Part shown: positions 1 to 6,685 of the stretch, piece after piece | Layout of the letters: the number at the start of each line of letters is the position of its first letter | Numbering within the stretch: position 1 is the first letter of the stretch | Assembly (NCBI GenBank): GCA_964564915.1 | Contig: CAZMCU010000054.1 | Location: 1-8,500, forward strand | Origin: JAFGBM01 sp964564915 | GTDB lineage: Bacteria; Actinomycetota; Actinomycetes; Actinomycetales; Demequinaceae | Direction of reading: 5' to 3' | Length of the DNA stretch: 8,500 bases | Position numbers and translations under genes: made by a program | The notes under the pieces: generated by a model | The model's database searches: none | Told to the model about the DNA's origin: nothing | Seen by the model: the letters and a program-made list of their open reading frames with translations, nothing else

Positions 1-918
1 GAGCGGAGCGGGGGCCAACGACCCGAACGGGGCGGAACGGGGCGGCCAGCTCGCGCCGGAACTCAGCGTCCACCTCGACAGGACGATCGGCGGCCCCAGC
101 GTGACGAGTCCCGCCCTCAACCCGAGGCCCCCGAGATCCCTGAGCTGATCCAGTTTGAGGACCTTGCCCCCGAGGCGAGGGCGAGCCTTCGCACGCTGAG
201 CAAGGAGAACGCCAAGGACGTGGGTCGACACCTCGTCATGGTGGGCCTCCTCCTCGACGAAGATCCCGAGCTCGCGTATCGCCACGCGCAGGTCGCGGTA
301 TCGCGGGGAGGACGGGTAGATGTCGTCCGAGAAGCGGCGGCCATCGCGGCCTACCGCACCAACCGCTATCCCGAGGCCCTTCGCGAGCTCCGGACCGTGC
401 GGCGGCTCAACGGCAGCGCCGAGCACCTTGCGCTCGAAGCCGACTGTGAACGCGGGATGGGTAGGCCGGAACGGGCGATTGCGATCGCACAGAGCCCGGA
501 GGCCCGCACCCTTTCTCCGCTCGCGTCGGTCGAACTCGACATCGTTGTCGCGGGGGCCCGAGTCGACATGGGGGACCCGCACGCCGCCCTTCTTCTGCTT
601 CAGCGAATTCAGGCACCGACGGACGAATCGAAAGCCAGGGTCGCGGAGGCGATGGTGGGAGTGTTGCGCCACCTCGGGCGCGACGCCGACGCCGACGCGC
701 TTGAGGCTACCTTGCCCGCGTGGGACGACGACGAGGGGGCGGAGGAGGAGATCGTCGTCTACGAAACGGCACAAGAGGAGCGGACGGAGAGGCCGAGATT
801 CCCGGAGGAGTCGGAGGAGTCCGACTCGTCGGAGGGATCACCGAAACCCGTAGAGTCCGAAGCTGTACCCACCCACGACCCCACCTCGCCCCCGGACGAC
901 CAAGGACGGACGCCATGA
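1..918 (+). CDS. Tetratricopeptide-like protein of the tlyA-recN cluster (5' partial)
   Basis: The frame is open from the left edge to the TGA at 916-918, so the start lies outside the window; the in-frame GTG at 220 falls inside the conserved part and is not the true start. Three regions are visible, counting codons from the edge. Codons 1-40 are Arg/Gly/Pro/Gln-rich (11 Arg, no Lys) and look disordered. Codons of about 45-240 form an alpha-helical, TPR-like core, beginning around LSKENAKDVGRHLVM and continuing through LLDEDPELAYRHA and YPEALRELRTV. Codons 241-305 form an acidic tail (22 Asp/Glu of 65). From memory this matches Rv1691-type proteins, which carry a similar basic N-terminus. 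No catalytic motif is visible. TPR folds usually bind proteins, and the basic arm could bind RNA, but the function is unknown. The stop overlaps the next start (ATGA), which suggests translational coupling. Confidence 0.85.
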   Translation, partial: ERSGGQRPERGGTGRPARAGTQRPPRQDDRRPQRDESRPQPEAPEIPELIQFEDLAPEARASLRTLSKENAKDVGRHLVMVGLLLDEDPELAYRHAQVAVSRGGRVDVVREAAAIAAYRTNRYPEALRELRTVRRLNGSAEHLALEADCERGMGRPERAIAIAQSPEARTLSPLASVELDIVVAGARVDMGDPHAALLLLQRIQAPTDESKARVAEAMVGVLRHLGRDADADALEATLPAWDDDEGAEEEIVVYETAQEERTERPRFPEESEESDSSEGSPKPVESEAVPTHDPTSPPDDQGRTP

Positions 919-1922
919 CCTCGAACCTCGCCACAAGCGTCGGCCCCCTATGGGAGGCGTTCGATACCGCCCTCGTCGACCTCGATGGGGTGACGTACCG
1001 CGGGCCGGAAGCGATCCCGGCCGCGCCACCCGCGCTTGCCGCGGCCCGCGACGCGGGAATGCGCCTAGTGTTCGTCACCAACAACGCCAGCAGAAGCCCC
1101 GACGATGTCGCACAGCACCTCACCGAGGTGGGTATTCCAGCGACGTCGGCGGACGTCTTCACCTCGGCCCAGGCCGCGGCGGAGATCCTCGTCGCGAAGG
1201 TCAAACCCGGAGGAAAGGTCCTCATCGTCGGAGGAGGGGGATTGCGGTCGGTGGTGCTGGAGAAGGGTTTCGAGGTTGTGGACTCGGCGGCGGACAAGCC
1301 GGACGCCGTCGTCCAGGGGTGGCATCCCGACGTCGGATGGAGAAGTCTCGCGGAGGCCTCGTACGCCGTACGCGCGGGGGCGTACTTCCTGGCGACGAAC
1401 AGGGATCTCACGTTACCCAACGATCGCGGTATCGCTCCCGGCAACGGCTCGCTCGTCCAAACCGTTGTGACGGCCTCCGGCATCGAACCGGAAAGCGCGG
1501 GAAAGCCGGAGCCGGAGATGTTCCGCATGGCCGCTGCACGAGCGGGGGCCCGCACCCCCCTCGCCATCGGAGATCGGATCGACACGGACATTCGGGGTGC
1601 CAACGCCGCGGGCTGTGCGAGCCTGCTGGTGCTCACCGGGGCCAGCACCGTGAGGGACCTTCTCCGTGCCGTTCCCGAGGAGCGGCCGTCGTTCATCGGG
1701 GGGGATCTCGCCTCCCTGGGGGACGTGCACACGGCGCCGACCTCCTCGGACGGATGGTGGAATGCCGGGTCGTCGAACGCTCGCATCGCGGAGGGACGGC
1801 TCGAAACGAGCGGAGAGGGAGGCATCGACTCCCTCCGGGCGGCGTGCGCCGCGGCGTGGGAGGCGGCGGACCAAGGTGAGGCGACTCACATTGAGTCGTT
1901 CTCCTCTTTCGGGTTACAGTGA
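915..1922 (+). CDS. HAD-superfamily phosphatase, NagD/glycerol-3-phosphate phosphatase type
   Basis: This 335-residue protein has all four HAD motifs. Motif I is DLDGVTYRG with nucleophile D22 and acid/base D24. Motif II is FVTNN with T55. Motif III is K197 in GKPEPEMF. Motif IV is GDRIDTD with D220 and D225, which bind magnesium. The cap between motifs II and III is of the NagD (C2) type. Residues of about 258-335 form a C-terminal extension that, from memory, matches the GNAT-like tail of Rv1692, a D,L-glycerol-3-phosphate phosphatase. The likely reaction is hydrolysis of a small phosphate ester in the cytosol, with glycerol 3-phosphate the best guess; phosphoglycolate or p-nitrophenyl-phosphate-type activity is also possible. 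The start at 915 is supported by AAGGA at 902-906, eight bases upstream, and by the ATGA overlap with the previous gene. An open frame back to GTG 720 is only the shadow of that gene. The last codons overlap the candidate promoter of the next gene. Confidence 0.93.
   Translation: MTSNLATSVGPLWEAFDTALVDLDGVTYRGPEAIPAAPPALAAARDAGMRLVFVTNNASRSPDDVAQHLTEVGIPATSADVFTSAQAAAEILVAKVKPGGKVLIVGGGGLRSVVLEKGFEVVDSAADKPDAVVQGWHPDVGWRSLAEASYAVRAGAYFLATNRDLTLPNDRGIAPGNGSLVQTVVTASGIEPESAGKPEPEMFRMAAARAGARTPLAIGDRIDTDIRGANAAGCASLLVLTGASTVRDLLRAVPEERPSFIGGDLASLGDVHTAPTSSDGWWNAGSSNARIAEGRLETSGEGGIDSLRAACAAAWEAADQGEATHIESFSSFGLQ
1882..1898. repeat. Perfect 7-bp inverted repeat overlapping a candidate -35 element
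   Basis: CGACTCA at 1882-1888 and TGAGTCG at 1892-1898 are exact reverse complements separated by CAT. The right arm contains most of the candidate -35 TTGAGT (1891-1896). As DNA this could be the operator of a dimeric regulator; as RNA it would be a 7-bp hairpin, extendable by a G-U pair and, past a bulged U, by GAG/CTC. It lies in the coding end of the HAD gene, so some of the pattern may be coding coincidence. Short perfect inverted repeats of this size are expected a few times by chance in 8.5 kb; its position is what makes it notable. Confidence 0.4.
1891..1920 (+). promoter_or_regulatory. Candidate sigma-70-type promoter, probably leaderless, for the 56-residue gene and tlyA
   Basis: TTGAGT (1891-1896), an 18-bp spacer and TACAGT (1915-1920) fit a housekeeping promoter; the -10 fits the actinobacterial TANNNT pattern. 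Six bases separate the -10 from the ATG at 1927, so the expected transcription start coincides with the A of the start codon. That is the usual geometry of leaderless genes in actinobacteria. In support, the only purine-rich Shine-Dalgarno-like string (GAAGG, 1921-1925) is one base from the ATG, too close to work. The stretch is also visibly more AT-rich than its surroundings. No transcription data are available, so this is inference from sequence. Confidence 0.5.
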
Positions 1923-1926
1923 AGGT

Positions 1927-2097
1927 ATGGACGAGATCGAGCAGCACCGCGATAGCCTCGGAGAGGTCTCCTATCCGCCCGTGGTTGAGGAGGCACTCAA
2001 GGAGGTTTCGGAGCTTCCGGACGATCCCGAGCAGCAGGCCGAGTTTTTCGACAAGGTGCAGAACGCCTTGACGTCGCGTCTCCGCGACGAATCCTAG
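1927..2097 (+). CDS. Conserved 56-residue protein between the HAD phosphatase and TlyA
   Basis: The ORF encodes 56 residues, acidic overall, predicted mostly helical, with no Cys, membrane segment or catalytic motif. The readable core is YPPVVEEALKEVSELPDDP followed by QAEFFDKVQNALTSRL. From memory this pattern (paired helices with Phe-Asp-x-Val near the end) resembles the Rv1693 family of small actinobacterial proteins of unknown function. It starts four bases after the HAD stop and ends seven bases before tlyA. ATG 1927 lacks a usable ribosome binding site but lies where a leaderless transcript would begin. A GTG at 1876, in frame, would add 17 residues read out of the HAD coding end and is less likely. 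I do not know its function; its fixed position suggests a link to TlyA translation or folding, but that is speculation. Confidence 0.85.
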   Translation: MDEIEQHRDSLGEVSYPPVVEEALKEVSELPDDPEQQAEFFDKVQNALTSRLRDES

Positions 2098-2104
2098 AGG
2101 CTCC

Positions 2105-2929
2105 GTGCGACTAGACCGCGCGCTCGCCGCGCGGGGCTTGGCACGCTCCCGAACCCATGCCCAGGCGTTACTCGAATCCGGCTGCGTCCGGGTCGATGGC
2201 GTCGAGGTGGTGCGCCCCGCCACCGATGTCACGGACAAGCAGACCATCACTCTCAACGAAACGGGCGATTTTCATGTCTCGCGAGGGGCACTCAAACTAC
2301 TGGGTGCGCTCGACGCCTTCTCGCGGGGCGATCGGCCCGGGAACGGCCTTGCCGTCGAGGGGAGGCGTTGCCTGGACGCCGGGGCCTCGACCGGGGGATT
2401 CACGCAGGTCCTCCTGGAACACGGGGCCGTCTCCGTCCTCGCCCTCGACGTGGGCCACGGTCAAATGTCCCCCCGTGTCGCCGCGGACCCGAGGGTAACC
2501 TCGCGTGAGGGCGTCAACGTCCGCTACCTTGACCCTCCCGAACCGGGCCAAGCCGTCGACCTCATCGTCGCGGACCTCTCCTTCATCTCGCTCACGCTCG
2601 TCATCGACCCTCTCGCCTCCTGGCTGGTCACGGGGGGAGACGCCGTCGTCCTCGTGAAGCCTCAATTCGAGGTTGGGGCGGCCCGTCTCGGAAAGGGTGG
2701 GGTGGTGCGAAACGACGCTGTGCGCATCGACGCCGTGTCTCGCGTCGCCGCCGCCATGGCCGAATCGGGCCTTCCCATTCTTGGGGTCGCGCGCAGCCCC
2801 GTGTCGGGGGCGGATGGGAATGTGGAAATCTTCTTGTGGGGTCGTAAGACGTGGCAGGCTAAGGACGACGCCCTGAGCGCGACGGCGCTCATCGAGGCCA
2901 TCGAGTGCGAGGTGAAGGGAGCAACATGA
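2105..2929 (+). CDS. tlyA: TlyA family rRNA (cytidine-2'-O)-methyltransferase
   Basis: This 274-residue protein has the two-domain TlyA layout. Residues 1-60 are an S4-type RNA-binding domain (RLDRALAARGLARSRTHAQ, then VRVDGVEV). The linker leads into VSRGALKLLGAL. The FtsJ-type methyltransferase domain has the SAM site LDAGASTGGFT (90-100), DLIVADLSF (152-160) and VLVKPQFEVG (182-191). The 2'-O-methyltransferase K-D-K-E tetrad can be assigned as K64, D157, K185 and E241. Family knowledge: TlyA methylates 16S and 23S rRNA cytidines for capreomycin sensitivity in mycobacteria; shorter homologues modify only 16S. The old name hemolysin A should not be read as proof of toxin activity. The GTG start is preceded by GAGG at 2097-2100, four bases upstream. 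The stop overlaps the nadK start (ATGA). Confidence 0.96.
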   Translation: MRLDRALAARGLARSRTHAQALLESGCVRVDGVEVVRPATDVTDKQTITLNETGDFHVSRGALKLLGALDAFSRGDRPGNGLAVEGRRCLDAGASTGGFTQVLLEHGAVSVLALDVGHGQMSPRVAADPRVTSREGVNVRYLDPPEPGQAVDLIVADLSFISLTLVIDPLASWLVTGGDAVVLVKPQFEVGAARLGKGGVVRNDAVRIDAVSRVAAAMAESGLPILGVARSPVSGADGNVEIFLWGRKTWQAKDDALSATALIEAIECEVKGAT

Positions 2930-3786
2930 ACCGCCGGATCCTTGTGGTCGCGCACCCGGGGCGGAAACGGGCAACCGACGCCCTTGAGGGCGCGATCGAG
3001 GCGCTGACCGAGCTGGGGACCGAACCCGTCACCGAATACACGCACGGCGTGACCGAACCCGTGGAAGCCGTCCTCGTCCTGGGGGGTGACGGCACGATGC
3101 TGCACGCCGTCGAGATGACGAGGGGATCGGACATCCCACTGCTGGGAGTCAACTTCGGGAGGGTGGGGTTCCTCGCGGAAGCGGAGCGGGACGACATCCA
3201 CGTCGCGGCAAAGGCCCTCGCGACGGGGGCATACTCCGTCGAGGAGCGGCGCACTCTCGACCTCATCGTCACATACCCCAACGGGTCGACGGAGGAGGGA
3301 TGGGCACTCAACGAGGCGACGATCGAACGTACCTACCCGCGCCGCACCCTTGAGGTCGTCGTCGAGGTGGACGGCCATACGCTCTCCACCTTTGGCTGCG
3401 ACGGGGTAGCCATCTCGACCGCGACCGGCTCCACCGCCCACGCCTTCTCCGCTGGAGGACCCATCCTCTGGCCCGACGTCGACGCCCTCCTCTTCGTCCC
3501 CCTCGCCGCCCACGCGCTCTTCTCCCGTCCCCTCGTCCTCGGGCCACGCTCGACCCTTGGGGTTCGCGTCGCCCGCACGTCGTCCACGCCCGGCACGGTC
3601 GTGTGCGACGGGGCGCGGGTCATCGAGGTACCGCGGGAAGGTCTGGTCCAGGTTCGGCGGGGGGAACACACCGTCCACCTCGCGCGCCTGACCAATTCCA
3701 CCTTCAGCGAGCGACTCATCCAGAAGTTCTCGCTGCCGACCAAGGGCTGGAGAGGCGAACTCGACGCAGAGGATGCGGAGGCCTAG
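2926..3786 (+). CDS. nadK: NAD kinase
   Basis: The 286-residue cytosolic enzyme phosphorylates NAD to NADP with ATP or polyphosphate. Diagnostic motifs are all present: GGDGTMLHA at 53-61 (catalytic Asp55), the NE pair at 129-130 in WALNEATIE, FGCDGVAIST at 156-165, and TGSTAHAFSAGGP at 167-179. WPDVDALLFVPLAAHALFSRP (182-202) is the usual actinobacterial segment after it. One residue is odd: the usual Tyr of the TGSTAY motif is His172. The start is firm: AAGGGAG at 2915-2921 is four bases upstream of ATG 2926, and the ATG overlaps the tlyA stop. An in-frame start at 2905 would extend into tlyA without a better site. The C-terminus (KGWRGELDAEDAEA) is an acidic tail of no known role. Confidence 0.96.
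   Translation: MNRRILVVAHPGRKRATDALEGAIEALTELGTEPVTEYTHGVTEPVEAVLVLGGDGTMLHAVEMTRGSDIPLLGVNFGRVGFLAEAERDDIHVAAKALATGAYSVEERRTLDLIVTYPNGSTEEGWALNEATIERTYPRRTLEVVVEVDGHTLSTFGCDGVAISTATGSTAHAFSAGGPILWPDVDALLFVPLAAHALFSRPLVLGPRSTLGVRVARTSSTPGTVVCDGARVIEVPREGLVQVRRGEHTVHLARLTNSTFSERLIQKFSLPTKGWRGELDAEDAEA
3777..3781 (+). promoter_or_regulatory. Ribosome binding site deciding the recN start
   Basis: GGAGG, a full Shine-Dalgarno core, sits six bases before GTG 3788. The competing in-frame ATG at 3773 lies upstream of it and has AGAGG directly abutting, with no spacer. The site lies inside the nadK coding end, so recN translation is likely coupled to nadK. Confidence 0.8.
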
Positions 3787-3787
3787 C

Positions 3788-5476
3788 GTGCTGCACGAGT
3801 TGTCGATCGAGAACCTCGGTGTCATCGCGTCCGCTCGATTGACCCTCGCCTCGGGTCTGACGGTCGTCACGGGCGAGACCGGCGCGGGAAAGACGATGGT
3901 GTTGACGGGCCTCGGACTCGTCACCGGGGGGAAGGTTGCGTCGGCGATCGTCCGGACCGGAGCCGATGTGGCGCTCGCCGAGGCGGTCGTCGACGTGCCG
4001 GAGGGATCCGAGGCGGCGAGCCTGCTCGCGGAAGCGGGCGCCGTGCCCAACGAGGACGGGACCATCACCATCTCCCGATCGCTCGGTTCCGCCGCGCGAA
4101 GCCGCACGGTCGTCGGCGGACGCCAAATCCCGCAGGCGCTTCTTGCGGATTGCGCCGACGACCTGGTCACGGTGCACGGCCAGGCGGACCAGGTGCGCTT
4201 GCGATCGGGTTCTCGGCAGCGGGAGATGCTCGACCGATACGCGGGGGAGGAGCATTTAGGAACGCTCACCCGGTACCGGCAAACGTGGGCGTCGCTCCTG
4301 GGGGAGCGCGACGAACTCGCGAGGCTGGAAAAGGGTGCGGAATCCGAACGGATGGCCATCTCCCACATGCGGGACGACCTTGCGGCCATCGCCGAGGTTG
4401 ACCCCCAGCCGGGGGAGGACGAGACGCTCGCGGCAGAGGCCACGGTCCTGGAGAACGCCGAGTCCGTGCGCCGGGGAGTGGCGGAGGCGGCGGAGACCAT
4501 CGCGGGAGACGACGAGCGCACCATCATCGCTTCGCTCGAGTCCGCGCGGCGCGCTCTCGCCGAAGCCGTCCGTCATGACGAGTCGCTTGCCCCCATCGAG
4601 GCTCGCCTCACCGAGGCTTCGTACGGCCTTTCGGACGCCGCGAGCGACCTCACCCGCTACCTTGTCGCCCTCGACGCCGACCCGGCCCGCCTGGAAGTGG
4701 TCCAGGAGCGCAGGAGCGACCTCGCGGCCTTGTGTCGACGCGTGGGCAGGAACCTTGAGGGGGTGCTGGTGTACGCGCAGGAAGCCGCGACCCGGGTTGC
4801 GGAGCACGACTCGTGGGATGAGAGGCTCGAGGCGCACCGTGCCGAGGTCGCGCGGTTGGAAGCCGAGTCGGCCGACCTCGCCGCGACGCTTGCCGAGGGA
4901 CGTCGCACCGCGGCCGCGACGCTCGCCGATGCCGTGAATGCCGAACTTCGACAGTTGGCCATGGCCTCCGCGACCTTTGGTGTGGGCGTCACGGCGACCG
5001 AGCAGGGTCCCTTCGGATCGGACACCGTCGAGATGACTCTGTCCGCGCACCCCGGGGCGCCGTCGCGTCCCGTCGCGGATGCCGCGTCCGGGGGTGAGTT
5101 GTCGCGCATCACCCTTGCCCTTGAGGTGTCCCTCGCGGCGGGAAACGTTCCGGCCGAGCACACCTTCGTCTTCGACGAAGTCGATGCGGGAGTCGGAGGC
5201 AAGGCGGCGATCGACGTCGGACGTCGCCTCGCCCTCCTCGCCCGGACCCAGCAAGTCCTCGTCGTCACCCACCTCGCCCAGGTAGCGGCGTTCGCCGATC
5301 ACCACATCGTCGTCACGAAGAACACGGACGGAATGGTGACCACGTCGCAGGTTCGGGAGGTGACGGGCGAGGATCGCATCCAGGAGGTCGCGAGGCTGCT
5401 TTCCGGCCAGGAAGACTCCACGACCGCACGCGCCCACGCGCTCGAACTCATCGAAGGCTCCTCGCTCACCCGATAG
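3788..5476 (+). CDS. recN: DNA repair protein RecN
   Basis: The product is 562 residues, near the usual RecN length. It is an SMC-like ATPase acting in double-strand-break repair and recombination. The N-terminal head has LHELSIENLGVIASA, Walker A GETGAGKT (29-36) and the Q-loop region VHGQADQ (129-135). Residues of about 140-380 are heptad-rich, charged and Ala/Glu-rich, as expected for the coiled-coil arms. The C-terminal head has signature SGGELSRITLALE (434-446), Walker B VFDEVDAGVGG with D463 and E464, and the switch His495 in VVTHLAQVAA. No key residue is missing. GTG 3788, one base after the nadK stop, gives the standard N-terminus and has the better ribosome binding site. I saw no mycobacterial-type SOS box (CGAAC-N4-GTTCG) near the gene, so DNA-damage control, if any, is not visible here. 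Confidence 0.97.
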   Translation: MLHELSIENLGVIASARLTLASGLTVVTGETGAGKTMVLTGLGLVTGGKVASAIVRTGADVALAEAVVDVPEGSEAASLLAEAGAVPNEDGTITISRSLGSAARSRTVVGGRQIPQALLADCADDLVTVHGQADQVRLRSGSRQREMLDRYAGEEHLGTLTRYRQTWASLLGERDELARLEKGAESERMAISHMRDDLAAIAEVDPQPGEDETLAAEATVLENAESVRRGVAEAAETIAGDDERTIIASLESARRALAEAVRHDESLAPIEARLTEASYGLSDAASDLTRYLVALDADPARLEVVQERRSDLAALCRRVGRNLEGVLVYAQEAATRVAEHDSWDERLEAHRAEVARLEAESADLAATLAEGRRTAAATLADAVNAELRQLAMASATFGVGVTATEQGPFGSDTVEMTLSAHPGAPSRPVADAASGGELSRITLALEVSLAAGNVPAEHTFVFDEVDAGVGGKAAIDVGRRLALLARTQQVLVVTHLAQVAAFADHHIVVTKNTDGMVTTSQVREVTGEDRIQEVARLLSGQEDSTTARAHALELIEGSSLTR

Positions 5477-5494
5477 GCATGGCACGATAGGGGC

Positions 5495-6685
5495 ATGAAG
5501 GGACTCCCCACGTTGTCATTCTCATTGCCGAGTTGGGCGAAAAGAAAAAAGAAGGAGCCCGACCTTTCGCTGAAGGGGTCGGTGCGCGTCGACCCGGACC
5601 CCATCCACCTTGCCCGGAGGCTCCACCACGGAGACGTGGCCGTCATCGACGTCATGGACCTCGACCAGCGGGCGGCGGAAGCACTCGCGGCGGCGAAGCC
5701 CGTTGCCGTCCTCAACGCGCAGGATTCGATCTCCGGTCGCTACCCCAATGGCGGGCCGCTCGTCCTCGCGCGTGCGGGCATTCCCCTGGTCGACGGCCTC
5801 GGGAGGGACATCTTGTCGCTCCGCGACGGAACCAAGGTACGTATCCTCGGTGGCGACGTGTCGCGAGGAGACGCGAAGGTTGCCTCGGGAAAGAGGCAGG
5901 ACCTTGAGTCGATCGCGACGGCGATGGAAGGGGCGCACGAAGGCTTGAAGGTCCAACTCGAGACCTTCGCGGCGAACGCGATGGACGTGGTCAGTCACGA
6001 ATCCGGATTGCTCCTCGAGGGGGCCAACCTTCCGGACGTGACGACGAAGATGCAGGATCGCGCGGTCGTCATCCTGACCACCGGTTTCGAGCACATGGAG
6101 CAGATCAAGGCCATTCGAGGGTTCTTAAGTGACCGGCGTCCCGCGATCATCGCGGTTGGCGAGGGTGCCGACGTCGCCATGGGCCACGCCTACGCCCCCG
6201 ACATCATCGTGGGCAAGGTCGAGGGGGTTTCGGACGAGGCTCTCCTCTCCGGTGCGGAGGTCATCCTTCACGATCCGTCGGGACTGGACGCGGGCGAGTC
6301 CCGCCTCGACGCCCTCAACATCAAGCACTCGACCTCGCACGTTGCCGTGGAGAGCGAAGACCTTGCGATTCTCCTCGCGCGGGCCAACGGGGCGAATGTC
6401 ATCGTCACGGTCGGCGTTCGCGCGAGCCTCTTGGATTTCTTGGAGAAGGGGCGCACGGACGCCGCGGGGACCTTCCTCGCGCGCCTCGTGGCCGGCGGCG
6501 ACCTCATCGACGCGGGGACCCTCGCTAAGGTCTACCGTCATCAATACTCGCCGTGGACCCTCGTCGCCCTCGTCCTCTCCGCCCTGTTCGTCCTCGGAAA
6601 TGCCCTCGCCCTCACCCCGGGCGGTGCGGAGTGGCTGAGGAGCCTATGGCCGACCGTCGCATCCTGGTTTGGAGGCACCTCGTGA
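5495..6685 (+). CDS. steA: SteA-type cell-separation protein with C-terminal membrane anchor
   Basis: This 396-residue protein begins with a short basic stretch (KRKKK at 16-20 in WAKRKKKEPD). The family hallmark NAQDSISGRYPNGGP follows at 74-88. A thiamine-pyrophosphokinase-like fold spans about 185-310 (GEGADVAMG, PDIIVGKVEGVSD, VTVGVRASLLDFLEKGR). One membrane segment lies at about 353-373 (PWTLVALVLSALFVLGNALAL), with a short tail. From memory, SteA of Corynebacterium glutamicum acts with SteB and the hydrolase RipA at the septum, and the steA-steB pair is conserved; here the next gene is the SteB homologue. The motifs of the TPK-like domain appear altered. The ATG has only a poorly spaced AGGGG one base away. 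GTG 5582 (after AAGGGG) is an alternative that would remove 29 residues including KRKKK. Confidence 0.88.
   Translation: MKGLPTLSFSLPSWAKRKKKEPDLSLKGSVRVDPDPIHLARRLHHGDVAVIDVMDLDQRAAEALAAAKPVAVLNAQDSISGRYPNGGPLVLARAGIPLVDGLGRDILSLRDGTKVRILGGDVSRGDAKVASGKRQDLESIATAMEGAHEGLKVQLETFAANAMDVVSHESGLLLEGANLPDVTTKMQDRAVVILTTGFEHMEQIKAIRGFLSDRRPAIIAVGEGADVAMGHAYAPDIIVGKVEGVSDEALLSGAEVILHDPSGLDAGESRLDALNIKHSTSHVAVESEDLAILLARANGANVIVTVGVRASLLDFLEKGRTDAAGTFLARLVAGGDLIDAGTLAKVYRHQYSPWTLVALVLSALFVLGNALALTPGGAEWLRSLWPTVASWFGGTS
6671..6675 (+). promoter_or_regulatory. Ribosome binding site favouring the GTG 6682 start of steB
   Basis: GGAGG is six bases before GTG 6682, which overlaps the steA stop as GTGA. 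A competing site, AGGAG at 6638-6642, precedes an in-frame ATG at 6646 by only three bases. The family's usual N-terminus fits the GTG. Confidence 0.65.

Noticed and set aside
720..914. Upstream extension of the HAD gene to GTG 720
   Set aside because: The extension is Gly/Arg-rich, overlaps the acidic tail of the TPR gene and adds nothing family-like; ATG 915 has an SD and an ATGA overlap.
707..1825. 372-codon minus-strand open frame opposite the HAD gene
   Set aside because: It lies antisense to a complete HAD phosphatase with all four motifs and has a low-complexity Ser/Arg/Pro composition.
3773..3787. recN start at ATG 3773
   Set aside because: It has no spacing to its SD-like bases and adds MRRPS before the standard LHELSIENLG; GTG 3788 has GGAGG six bases upstream.
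3700..3800. SOS/LexA box upstream of recN
   Set aside because: I looked for CGAAC-N4-GTTCG near the start and found only an unpaired CGAAC half-site.
2662..4527. 621-codon open frame on the minus strand across tlyA, nadK and recN
   Set aside because: It is antisense to three genes with unmistakable motifs. It is Arg/Ser/Pro-rich with no domain, a shadow typical of GC-rich codon structure.
4256..5485. 409-codon minus-strand open frame across recN
   Set aside because: It is a shadow of recN; it reads as Arg/Gly-rich with no motif and no start context.
5479..5490. Three-codon ORF (ATG GCA CGA TAG) between recN and steA
   Set aside because: It is too short to judge, has no SD, and such mini-ORFs are common by chance.
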